Positions 1 through 7,376 of a DNA stretch of 24,793 nt are shown one piece after another. A program made the translations under genes and the position numbers. The stretch lies in the NCBI GenBank assembly GCA_964515195.1, contig CAZETK010000050.1:1-24793 (forward strand), written 5' to 3'. The notes beneath the pieces are model-generated. The model saw nothing but the letters and a program-made list of their open reading frames with translations, searched no databases and was not told the origin of the DNA. How positions within the stretch are numbered: the stretch's first letter is position 1; every line of letters starts with the position of its first letter. This stretch comes from Ga0074139 sp964515195 (GTDB taxonomy: Bacteria > Bdellovibrionota > Bdellovibrionia > Bdellovibrionales > Bdellovibrionaceae).

Positions 1-2
1 CA

Positions 3-1043
3 GATGGAGACTGCTCGACAACGCGCTCGAACGCCTACTACTACACATATCTTAATTTAATCACAGTTTGTGCCGGAGATTTTAATAGCGAAGACGTGTT
101 ATTGACGCTTTCTCATGAAATGGCTCATGCCTTGGGGATTGATCGGAGCGCCTACCTCTTTGAAATCCGATCTGATTTTGGACGCGCATTATCACAGTTT
201 CGTCAAAATGTTTGCGAGCCAAAGGTGTTCAAATGTGAGGATTGGGTTTCATACAAAACTCAGTTTGATGATTTGCTTGCCAGCCTTGATGGGTATCAGC
301 CGCAGCTGCCGGAATTTAACCGCTGTCTTAAACGGCGTCCGACATCCAGGATCTTGGGTGATGAAGATTTGAAGCGGTTCGCACGTGGAAGCGTGTCGGA
401 CCGGGTCGCAAGCTTAGCGTCTTCCAACAAGTTTCTTCGAATCACGAAAGAGGAAATCCCAATCCGCCATCACAAAAGCCAGAAGAACCCAAATTATCTG
501 AATCCTTGTAGTTACTATTTATGGAGCCAGGGTGCGGAACCGATTGATAGTGAACTGACCACGCTGCTTTACTTTACGGCGGAGTATCGATGCTCTGAAG
601 GGCGCGAGGCTAACCGGATCAAAAATGCCATTGAGCTTAGCAAAGATATGACAACTCGCTTAATGGAGAAGACTTTAAAAATCGAAGGTGAGTTTTCAGC
701 GCGAAATGGCATGGAGGCTGGAGGTTACTCTTCGCCTCCCTTTGAGCGTTTTGCGGATGTCGTGGGTAGCTACGCCTTCGCCCAGCTACTAAGTGAATTG
801 CCGGACAGATGGGATCGCCAGAATGTTTTTCTAGCCAGCAGTTCTTGGCAGTGCAATGCTCCTTCTTGGACTACTTATTTTCCAGAGGAAACTTCCATCG
901 AAAGTGAGTATACCTTTTCTTCTCATGCGATCGGGGATCAGCGTCGAAAAGAGATCTTTTCACTTCCCTTAAGAAGGACAATTGGCTGCGAAAAAGACTT
1001 TGAATTCAATGAATGCGCCTTGCCCCTTAAGAACCCTTTGTAA
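3..1043 (+). CDS. Secreted M13-like zinc metalloprotease, 3' part (partial)
   Basis: The reading frame is open to the left window edge (frame starts at base 3), so the 5' end lies outside the window. The first in-frame GTG at 96 is not the real start, because good coding sequence with cysteines and a YYYTY stretch precedes it. The visible 346 residues carry HEMAH (visible residues 38-42), an HExxH zinc motif, and later ERFAD (248-252). The latter matches the ExxxD third-ligand motif of M13-type gluzincins. Many cysteines suggest an exported, disulfide-bonded protein. The spacing between the two motifs, about 205 residues, is much longer than the roughly 60 usual in M13 enzymes, so the family call is an inference. 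The 3' end overlaps the convergent histidine kinase gene by 17 bp. The substrate is unknown. Confidence 0.7.
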   Translation, partial: DGDCSTTRSNAYYYTYLNLITVCAGDFNSEDVLLTLSHEMAHALGIDRSAYLFEIRSDFGRALSQFRQNVCEPKVFKCEDWVSYKTQFDDLLASLDGYQPQLPEFNRCLKRRPTSRILGDEDLKRFARGSVSDRVASLASSNKFLRITKEEIPIRHHKSQKNPNYLNPCSYYLWSQGAEPIDSELTTLLYFTAEYRCSEGREANRIKNAIELSKDMTTRLMEKTLKIEGEFSARNGMEAGGYSSPPFERFADVVGSYAFAQLLSELPDRWDRQNVFLASSSWQCNAPSWTTYFPEETSIESEYTFSSHAIGDQRRKEIFSLPLRRTIGCEKDFEFNECALPLKNPL

Positions 1044-2379
1044 AGTCAACTCTGATCCGAGTCCCATCCTTCTTGCTGTCGATGGAAAGCTCCCAGTTGT
1101 ACAATTGGCAAAGTGAACTCACCCAGGCCAGGCCAAGTCCGAAGCCTTCACTGGAGGATCCCTTGTTAAAGGGCTCTCCCATCCTTTCGATAACACTGGA
1201 AGGAATCCCAGGTCCGTGGTCTTGAATCTCTAAATAATTATTTTGCAATACAATATAAACTTTTTGCGGACTTTTTGTGTGAGATAAAGCGTTCGTCAAC
1301 AGGTTAATAATCAACTGCTCCAAATGGGTGGGATTACAGAAGACGGTGATTTCATCTATGACTTTAAGTTCGATATTGGGAGACTGGGGGTTCAGTCGAG
1401 CCATCACACTTCGTACGATTGGGGCTAACTTGTTTGCGAAAAGATGTTTGTTGACGGTCGAGTTATCCAGTTCTGCCCAGCTCAGGAATGAGCTGACGGT
1501 GCTGGCGATTTTTTGCAGCTCCAGTTGAACAGATTTGACTTTGGATTTGTCCTGGAGTTGTTTTTCAAGATTTTCCACTTCAAGACTGATTAGTGTCAGG
1601 GGCGTTTTTAATTCATGGGCCATTTGATACGCCCAAAGCTTTGAGTTCTTATAGTACTTGTTCACACGATCAATCAATATATTGTAGCCCAAAATCAGGT
1701 TCTGATACTCATCGTATTTCGAGAAAGGTGGAACATCGATTAGGCCTTTGCCACTGATCTTCATCGGCGCTTTACTCAGAAGCTGACCGCTTTTTATTTT
1801 TTCAGAAGAATTGCGAATAAATTCACTGAGGCGGGCAATGGGCCGTAATAAAAAAGACGTGAGGAAAAAACTGGCGATAGACCCAACGGTCAATATGGCA
1901 AAGAGGATCGTAAAGGTGGTCGGGGACAGATATGAGGGATTGATGATTTCATGGCTGACGACGATTCCCACCTGAAGAGTACGATCCGGGATTTGGGGGA
2001 GCTTAAAGTTGATCACCCGAATGTAAGAGTTGGGTGTTCGAACCGTTTGCCAAGTGTCGTGGCGTGGGACCTGATCAACCGGAAGATCATTGGCATTCGC
2101 GCTCTTGAAGATTATCTTGCCTTCAGAGTTTCGAACCACGAAAAACTTCCCAAGACGTCCTTCCCCCAGTTCTTCCGAAATAAGGGCTTCCGTTCTTTTG
2201 AAATTTATTTTTTGCAGATCTCCCAGTTCCGAATCAATGAGGATGGCAGCTGTTGCTCGGAGCTGTTGGTCTATAAGTAAAAGCCGCTCTTTTTGTAACA
2301 AGGAGGCGTGCAAGATAATAACCAAGACAGATACAACAAAAAGGACCGCAAGAATAGTGGCAAAGAATCTAATCCTCAA
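1027..2379 (-). CDS. Two-component sensor histidine kinase
   Basis: Membrane-bound sensor kinase of 450 residues. Transmembrane segments lie at about 5-27 and 154-177 and enclose a periplasmic sensor region of about 125 residues. A HAMP-like linker follows (about 178-240). The H-box MAHELKTPL places the phosphorylated His at 255. The N-box (NLLTNA, near 359-364), the DHGPGIP G1 box (387-393) and GFGLGLA (412-418) form a complete HATPase_c domain, so the enzyme should be active. The start codon lies inside the 3' end of the upstream response regulator gene (11-bp overlap, 2369-2379), so the two are co-transcribed and probably translationally coupled. The sensor region has no recognisable ligand domain, so the signal is unknown. 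Confidence 0.95.
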   Translation of the reverse strand: MRIRFFATILAVLFVVSVLVIILHASLLQKERLLLIDQQLRATAAILIDSELGDLQKINFKRTEALISEELGEGRLGKFFVVRNSEGKIIFKSANANDLPVDQVPRHDTWQTVRTPNSYIRVINFKLPQIPDRTLQVGIVVSHEIINPSYLSPTTFTILFAILTVGSIASFFLTSFLLRPIARLSEFIRNSSEKIKSGQLLSKAPMKISGKGLIDVPPFSKYDEYQNLILGYNILIDRVNKYYKNSKLWAYQMAHELKTPLTLISLEVENLEKQLQDKSKVKSVQLELQKIASTVSSFLSWAELDNSTVNKHLFANKLAPIVRSVMARLNPQSPNIELKVIDEITVFCNPTHLEQLIINLLTNALSHTKSPQKVYIVLQNNYLEIQDHGPGIPSSVIERMGEPFNKGSSSEGFGLGLAWVSSLCQLYNWELSIDSKKDGTRIRVDFTKGS

Positions 2380-3040
2380 CCCAATACCCCATATTGCGCG
2401 CGTTTTTAATGGTCACGTTGGCGCCAAGTTCATTCAGTTTTCTGCGGACATTGGTGATGGTGGCTTCCACAACGTTGGTCTCTATATCGGCGGATTGGCC
2501 CCAGATCTGATCTAGTAAGTCATGTTTATTCCAGATGCGACCCTGGCGTTCGGATAAAGTATGAAGCAACATAAACTCCTTCGCGGGAAGCACTTCCTGT
2601 CGATTGTTCACGGAAACCGTACGTTTTGTCAGGTCGATGGTCAGATTTCCGACCTGAATAAAGGCCGGATTGGTTGAACTCATCCGTCGAAGTAAAACCC
2701 GGATTCGAGCCGCTAACTCATCCTTGGAAAAAGGTTTACTGACATAATCATCAGCTCCCATGTTTAGCAGCTCAGTCTTTTCATTGGGGGTGCTCACCGC
2801 TGATAGAATAATAACCGGTACATGGGGGTGCTTTTTTCGAAGCGGAGCCAAGATATTCTTAGAGTCATGAGGGCCAATAAGGCGATCTAAAATAATAAAG
2901 TCTGGTTCGGGCTTTTGGGACACTCGTTCTAGAAAGGGGTCCAGAGAGGCGAAATGTTCTGTGGAAAATCCCAAATCTTGAAAAAGCTCGGTTAAATGCG
3001 AGGTCAGCTTGAAATCGTCTTCTAATAAAAACATCTTCAT
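2369..3040 (-). CDS. OmpR/PhoB-family response regulator
   Basis: DNA-binding partner of the downstream kinase, 223 residues. The receiver domain (1-118) has the acidic pair D8/D9, phospho-acceptor D52 in FIILDRL, S80, and K102 in SKPF. A winged-helix effector domain (about 125-222) ends in the usual RNMGYW strand. The start is set at ATG 3040. The frame stays open to a TTG at 3097, but those 19 extra residues are not receiver-like and the predicted -10 element would fall inside them. No Shine-Dalgarno sequence precedes ATG 3040, and a good extended -10 lies only 9 nt upstream, which suggests a near-leaderless mRNA. Targets cannot be inferred, although autoregulation would be usual for this family. 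Confidence 0.93.
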   Translation of the reverse strand: MKMFLLEDDFKLTSHLTELFQDLGFSTEHFASLDPFLERVSQKPEPDFIILDRLIGPHDSKNILAPLRKKHPHVPVIILSAVSTPNEKTELLNMGADDYVSKPFSKDELAARIRVLLRRMSSTNPAFIQVGNLTIDLTKRTVSVNNRQEVLPAKEFMLLHTLSERQGRIWNKHDLLDQIWGQSADIETNVVEATITNVRRKLNELGANVTIKNARNMGYWVED

Positions 3041-3049
3041 AGTGAGGGA

Positions 3050-3058
3050 AGTATAGCA
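3050..3058 (-). promoter_or_regulatory. Extended -10 promoter of the two-component operon
   Basis: On the minus strand, TGC followed by TATACT forms an extended -10 element (hexamer at 3050-3055). The expected transcription start falls about 2-3 nt before the response regulator ATG at 3040. No convincing -35 is seen. Predicted by eye only. Confidence 0.45.
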
Positions 3059-3215
3059 GAGCCTTCGGCTGGATGCTTGCTTTACGCATTCGGACAAGCC
3101 TCAAAGAAATTTTAACAAGAAGTCATTTCGCTTCGCCGGTATTTCTATAGACTAAATCCAAGCGATACGATTTCCTTTTTTTAGGCTCTTTAGCCCGATC
3201 AAGACTTACTCAAGA

Positions 3216-4067
3216 TCAACTAAAGGGCCTATTTTTTTTCCGTAAACTTCTAAGGGTGGGTGAAATACGATGGACTATATCATGAGCCATTAAGCTCAGA
3301 ATATCTTCGCCGGAAGCTATCCAATCATCAGCGATCTTTCCGTGAATAAAAGCCCCTAAGGCGGCTGCTTTAAGGGGGGCAAGACCCTGGCTTAAGAATG
3401 CTGCAATCATTCCTGTTAAAACATCACCCGTACCGGCCTTGGCCAGTGCGGGATTGCCCGATTTTATTTTGTAAACGGATCGGCCATCGGTCACTAAAGT
3501 TCCATGTCCTTTCAAAAGGACCACGCATTTCCATCGTTTTTGGGCTTCGATAATTGATTGAAGACGGTTGAGGCGCACCCATGTGCTTGTTGTTTTAAGA
3601 AGCTTGGCCATCTCACCTTCATGGGGGGTCAGAATCCACGTTGGAGGAAGACTCGAACCCTTTTGCGAGCCTTCAGCCAATACTCTTAATGCATGGGCGT
3701 CCAAGACCACTTTGGCTAGGCCTTGTTGAATCAACTTGCGAAGCCATTTTTGAGTTTGAGTGAGATCAGAAAGTCCAGGGCCCAGGGCCGCGGCCGAAAA
3801 AGCAATTTTGGAAAGATCTTGAAGGGAGCGACACTCCAAAAAGTCGGGATGGCGCATGGGCGATAGATCCTTGCGGCTTGTGTAAAGATAGACATAGCCG
3901 GCACCGCTGCGGGCCGCCGCGGTGGCTGTCAGTATTCCGGCCCCTCGCATACCGGCCGAGCCGGCCACCACGAGAAGTTTTCCGCCCCGAAACTTATTGT
4001 CCTGGGCCTCACGACCTGGCAAATCTCGTTGGGCCATTCTGAATGTGTAAGGGACAGGCTTTTTCAC
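3216..4067 (-). CDS. nnrD: ADP-dependent NAD(P)H-hydrate dehydratase (stand-alone NnrD domain)
   Basis: Cytoplasmic metabolite-repair enzyme. It dehydrates damaged S-NAD(P)HX back to NAD(P)H using a nucleotide cofactor. The 283 residues match the YjeF C-terminal, ribokinase-like fold: GGKLLVVAGSAGM (28-40), LTPHEGE (146-152), VLLKGHGT (183-190) and the hallmark GNPALAKAGTGDVLTGM (204-220). The usual fused N-terminal epimerase domain (NnrE) is absent, so the epimerase must be encoded elsewhere. LDAHAL (122-127) has His where many relatives have Asp. The start is GTG 4067 with no Shine-Dalgarno sequence; a later ATG at 4037 is possible. The gene is divergent from truC with only 85 bp between them. 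Confidence 0.92.
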   Translation of the reverse strand: MKKPVPYTFRMAQRDLPGREAQDNKFRGGKLLVVAGSAGMRGAGILTATAAARSGAGYVYLYTSRKDLSPMRHPDFLECRSLQDLSKIAFSAAALGPGLSDLTQTQKWLRKLIQQGLAKVVLDAHALRVLAEGSQKGSSLPPTWILTPHEGEMAKLLKTTSTWVRLNRLQSIIEAQKRWKCVVLLKGHGTLVTDGRSVYKIKSGNPALAKAGTGDVLTGMIAAFLSQGLAPLKAAALGAFIHGKIADDWIASGEDILSLMAHDIVHRISPTLRSLRKKNRPFS

Positions 4068-4073
4068 GTGTTC

Positions 4074-4102
4074 AATTTAGCGAAGCCAATGGGATTCGTC
4101 GA
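4074..4102 (-). promoter_or_regulatory. Predicted promoter of nnrD
   Basis: On the minus strand, TCGACG (4097-4102), a 17-nt spacer and TAAATT (4074-4079) precede GTG 4067 by 6 nt, so transcription would begin at or next to the start codon. Both boxes match the sigma-70 consensus in 4 of 6 positions. Confidence 0.3.
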
Positions 4103-4152
4103 CAGCTTTCTTGGAGATAGATTAACGAGCCGATTTTTTGTAGTATGCCAGG

Positions 4153-4872
4153 ATGAACTTAGAAGTGATCTACCGTGACGAGCATTATATCGCAGTTCAT
4201 AAGCCCGCAGGATTGCTGGTTCACCGAACTCCACTCGCGCGAGGGGAAAAGGACAGCGTTGTGGATAGGGTTCAGCAATTGTTGAACCTGACTGCGCATC
4301 CTGTCCATCGATTGGACCGTCCCACATCCGGCGTGCTGATTTTAGCTTTGACCTCTGAGGCAGCTCGTCTTTTGGCAAAAGCCTTTGCTAGTCGCCAAGT
4401 CTATAAATCCTACCAAGCTGTTGTGCGCGGTTTTGCTCCCGATGAAGTCCTCATTGATTATCCCTTGAAGGAAGAATGGGATCAATTTGGCGATCGAGGA
4501 GTTGATCAAGATAAAGAGCCTCAGGAGGCGATAACTCGAGTTCAAACTTTAGCTCGGGTGGAATTGCCCGTGCAAGTCGACCGCTATCCGACTAGCCGAT
4601 ACTCTTTGGTTAAGGTGATTCCACATACAGGAAGGCGACATCAAATAAGGCGTCACTTGCGCCATTTGGGTCATCCGATCATTGGGGATATCAATCACGG
4701 AGTGGGAAGGCACAATCGTTTTTTCGTCGAGACCTACGGTGTGCGGCGACTTTTCTTAGCCTGTCAAAAGATTCAGTTTCAACATCCCTACTCGGATCGA
4801 TCGACCGAGATTGAGGCGAAGCTGGCTCCAGAGTTTTTAAGCGTTCTCAATCGAATTCCGTGGGAGAGATGA
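4153..4872 (+). CDS. truC: tRNA pseudouridine(65) synthase TruC
   Basis: RluA-superfamily enzyme that isomerises U65 in tRNA in E. coli TruC. The 239-residue protein follows TruC through its whole length: VHKPAGLLVHR (15-25), the catalytic HRLDRPTSG (52-60, Asp55), a PLKEEWD segment followed by KEPQEAITR, the RYPTSRYSLVKV stretch, HTGRRHQIRRHLRHLGHPI, and GDINHG. These are TruC-type features rather than those of RluA, RluC or RluD. It starts at ATG 4153, with only AGG immediately upstream and a TAGTAT hexamer (4141-4146) 6 nt upstream, so the mRNA may be leaderless. It is divergent from nnrD and its 3' end lies 9 bp from the convergent small secreted-protein gene. Confidence 0.92.
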   Translation: MNLEVIYRDEHYIAVHKPAGLLVHRTPLARGEKDSVVDRVQQLLNLTAHPVHRLDRPTSGVLILALTSEAARLLAKAFASRQVYKSYQAVVRGFAPDEVLIDYPLKEEWDQFGDRGVDQDKEPQEAITRVQTLARVELPVQVDRYPTSRYSLVKVIPHTGRRHQIRRHLRHLGHPIIGDINHGVGRHNRFFVETYGVRRLFLACQKIQFQHPYSDRSTEIEAKLAPEFLSVLNRIPWER

Positions 4873-4881
4873 GCCGATGCC

Positions 4882-5292
4882 CTATGGAGAAGATTTATGT
4901 TTTAAGGCAATCTTTTCGGCTATAGCGCGAAGCTTCTCTCTTTGCGCAGCGGGAAATCGATCGGCAAAGGCTTTTGGATTGGACCGCGCCTGACTAAGAT
5001 ACTCCTGCATCTTTTGAGGATCACCGTTTGAAGCCTCTACAATCACCGGCAACAACTCCGATGACAGTTCCCAAATCGCTTGTTCAAGTTCGGGGTCGCC
5101 GCCACTGATCTTTTTCACATTGTCAGCACTTTTTTTAGCATTGGGCGTATCTAAAGTCTTCTGGCGTTCTGTGGGGGACTTTAAAACTTGTTGTGTATTT
5201 TGAACGGCTTCTTGATTAATTTCCTGCTCTGATTTTGAGAAGGCAGGGGTGACAAAAAACACGATGGATATGCTGAGTAGTTTCTTCAACAT
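4882..5292 (-). CDS. Small secreted protein of unknown function
   Basis: I do not recognise this 136-residue protein. It opens with a clear Sec signal peptide (MLKKLLSISIVFFVTPAFS, likely cleaved after residue 19). The mature part of about 117 residues is Gln-, Lys- and Ser-rich and mainly helical by composition. It has no cysteine, no lipobox and no enzyme motif, so a soluble periplasmic or secreted protein is likely. The start is well supported: AAGGAG at 5298-5303 lies 5 nt before ATG 5292. It is transcribed from its own predicted promoter and is divergent from the DUF885 gene. Confidence 0.85.
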   Translation of the reverse strand: MLKKLLSISIVFFVTPAFSKSEQEINQEAVQNTQQVLKSPTERQKTLDTPNAKKSADNVKKISGGDPELEQAIWELSSELLPVIVEASNGDPQKMQEYLSQARSNPKAFADRFPAAQREKLRAIAEKIALKHKSSP

Positions 5293-5341
5293 GACGTCTC
5301 CTTAATTTGTTTCTACTTTACTCCATTAATCATACAGACTG

Positions 5342-5370
5342 ATTAGCCCTTTTCGCTAGTTCGTTCTCAA
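5342..5370 (-). promoter_or_regulatory. Predicted promoter of the 4882-5292 gene
   Basis: On the minus strand, TTGAGA (5365-5370), a 17-nt spacer and GCTAAT (5342-5347) lie about 49 nt before ATG 5292. The -35 box matches 5 of 6 consensus positions and the -10 box 4 of 6. Confidence 0.35.
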
Positions 5371-5393
5371 TTTGAAACACTGAAACTGCACTT

Positions 5394-5444
5394 CGCGCGG
5401 GGAGCGCGTTATCTATACGCAGGCTGAGCCCCGTGGGAGGGGCT
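5394..5444 (+). other. Two adjacent GC-rich stem-loops upstream of the DUF885 gene
   Basis: Between the divergent genes, the plus strand can form CGCGC-GGGGA-GCGCG (5394-5408) and then AGCCCC-GTGGGA-GGGGCT (5427-5444). No T-run follows either stem on either strand, so neither looks like an intrinsic terminator. They may be a structured leader, a small RNA or chance; I recognise no riboswitch family. Confidence 0.3.
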
Positions 5445-5537
5445 TGTCAGAGGGGCGTCATGTGGAAATGAGTGATTGAGTCTGCAAATAAGTTGCCACT
5501 AGAATTATGTCTTGTTTTTGAAAGGGAGATAATTCCT

Positions 5538-7361
5538 ATGAAACTGAGTCTTTTGATCTTGCCTGTTGTGGCTCACTTGGCTGTCGCTATTTTAGCAATG
5601 TCGCCTTTCCGTGCCATGGCTCAGAAAAAACCGTCGGCCGATGCATGCGCTCCCTTTAAACTCAAATCTTCCTACGCGAACGAAAACAAAAAGTTTGAGG
5701 ACTTTTTGAAAAAGTCCTGGACGCAAAGCCTTAAGGATGCGCCTGAGTGGGGATCTTATTTGGGTGAAGCGGACCTGGCGGATAAATGGTCTGATATGAG
5801 TTTTGAAGCTATCGAGCGGTACAAAAAACAGGACGTTTGTAAGCAGGAAATTTTGAAATCTATTCGCCGGGCGCGGTTGAGCCAGGATCACCAGCTCAAC
5901 TATGATCTGTTTAACGAAGGCGTAAAACTTTCTATCGAAGGTCACCGGTTTGATCATCACCTGTTGGCGCAGAATCAATTAAATAGTGTTTATAATGACA
6001 TCGTCGAAACCTTGATGAGAATGCCAAGCGCTTCGGTCCTGGATATTGAAAATAAGCTTAAGCGATTGGAAAGAGCTCCGGTGTTGATCGGACAGGTTAA
6101 AGCTTTGCTGCGGCAAGGTATTAACAAAGGGATTACGGCACCCCAGGCGGCCTTGGCCAAGGTGCCTGCCCAATTTGATCCGCTTCTGACGTCCCAGGTG
6201 GATGATTCGGTTCTTATGAAGGCTTTTCAGGATCTTACTCAACTTCCTGAAAAACAGGCTCTTGAATTAAAGGCCCGTGCTCGGAAGCTGGTCGAGGAGA
6301 AGCTTTATCCTTCTTTGAAGGATTTCAAAAAGTTTTTGGTAGAGGAGTATATTCCTAACGCGCGCAAAACGATTTCACTGCAAGACTTGCCCCAAGGTAA
6401 GGAGTGGTATGAGTGGCGGGTGCGGCGAAGCACGACCACGGCTCTGACGGCCGAAGAGATTCATCAAATTGGACTTGATGAGGTGAAAAGAATCACGGAT
6501 GAAATGAACAAAATTCGAGTCAAAGTGGGTTTTAAAAAGGACTTGAAGGCTTTCAATAAATTTTTACTAAAAAATTCCCAGTTCTTTTACAAGAAACCCG
6601 ACGAGCTTCTTATAGGCTACCGGGATATCGCAAAACGAGCAGACGCCGAGTTGCCAAAACTTTTCAAGATACTGCCGCGAATGCCCTATGGGGTAAGGGC
6701 GATTCCGGAGTACATGGCAAAGGCGGCCCCTATGGCTTATTACAACAGCGGAAGTCTGGCGGCTGGTCAGCCTGGTTTTTTTGAAGCCAATACTTATGAT
6801 TTGAAAGCTCGGCCGAAGTGGGGGATGGAGGCCTTGACTCTTCATGACGCTGTTCCGGGGCAGCACCTGCAGATTGCTTTGGCCCAAGAGCTTACCGGCG
6901 TTCCTGATTTTCGCCGTTATGGTGGTTATACGGCCTTCAGCGAGGGCTGGGGACTGTATGCGGAAAGCCTCGGTGAAAGAATGGGATTTTATACGGATCC
7001 GTATTCAAAGTATGGACAGCTGAGCTATGAAATTTGGCGTGCAATCCGTTTGGTCGTGGACACAGGTCTTCACTCTAAAGGATGGAGCCGAGAGCAAGCA
7101 CTGAAATATTTCCGCGATAATATGGCCGTAAGTGATTTGGACAGTGAAGTGGAAGTGGACCGGTACATTGTATGGCCTGCCCAAGCTTTAGCTTACAAGC
7201 TAGGTCAGCTAAAAATTTTGGAACTTCGTCAACGAGCCGAAAAAAAACTGGGCGAAAAATTTGATATCCGAGACTTTCATGACTTTGTTTTAAGCGGGGG
7301 CGGGCTGCCTCTGAATATCCTCGACAAAAGAGTGGACGACTGGATAAGACAAAAGCGATGA
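5538..7361 (+). CDS. Secreted DUF885-family (putative metallopeptidase) protein
   Basis: Exported 607-residue protein. Start ATG 5538 is chosen over an in-frame GTG at 5472 because GGGAG (5524-5528) lies 9 nt upstream and a signal peptide starts directly there, with likely cleavage after AMA at about residue 28. The DUF885 hallmark is present: LHDAVPGQHLQIALAQE (His436), then FSEGWGLYAESLGE (Glu469), then the C-terminal DRYIVWPAQALAYKLGQ block. Family members usually read HExxPGHH, whereas here Glu is Asp and the first His of the HH pair is Gln. DUF885 is considered peptidase-like, but this variant may bind metal differently. It is not a lipoprotein, so it is periplasmic or secreted. It converges on the dmeF-like gene 15 bp away. 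Confidence 0.88.
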   Translation: MKLSLLILPVVAHLAVAILAMSPFRAMAQKKPSADACAPFKLKSSYANENKKFEDFLKKSWTQSLKDAPEWGSYLGEADLADKWSDMSFEAIERYKKQDVCKQEILKSIRRARLSQDHQLNYDLFNEGVKLSIEGHRFDHHLLAQNQLNSVYNDIVETLMRMPSASVLDIENKLKRLERAPVLIGQVKALLRQGINKGITAPQAALAKVPAQFDPLLTSQVDDSVLMKAFQDLTQLPEKQALELKARARKLVEEKLYPSLKDFKKFLVEEYIPNARKTISLQDLPQGKEWYEWRVRRSTTTALTAEEIHQIGLDEVKRITDEMNKIRVKVGFKKDLKAFNKFLLKNSQFFYKKPDELLIGYRDIAKRADAELPKLFKILPRMPYGVRAIPEYMAKAAPMAYYNSGSLAAGQPGFFEANTYDLKARPKWGMEALTLHDAVPGQHLQIALAQELTGVPDFRRYGGYTAFSEGWGLYAESLGERMGFYTDPYSKYGQLSYEIWRAIRLVVDTGLHSKGWSREQALKYFRDNMAVSDLDSEVEVDRYIVWPAQALAYKLGQLKILELRQRAEKKLGEKFDIRDFHDFVLSGGGLPLNILDKRVDDWIRQKR

Positions 7362-7376
7362 AGCTATTCGACGGGA

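Noticed and set aside
2090..2515. 141-residue plus-strand frame across the kinase/regulator junction
   Set aside because: Both real genes on the other strand have intact catalytic motifs here, and this frame has no recognisable feature.
3182..3239. Inverted repeat TAGGCTCTTTAG / CTAAAGGGCCTA followed by T8 on the plus strand
   Set aside because: The loop is 26 nt, no plus-strand gene lies upstream, and one arm is the 3' end of nnrD on the minus strand, where no T-run follows. Probably chance.
4064..4378. 104-residue minus-strand frame opposite the 5' part of truC
   Set aside because: It is antisense to a clear TruC coding region, with no domain and no ribosome binding site.
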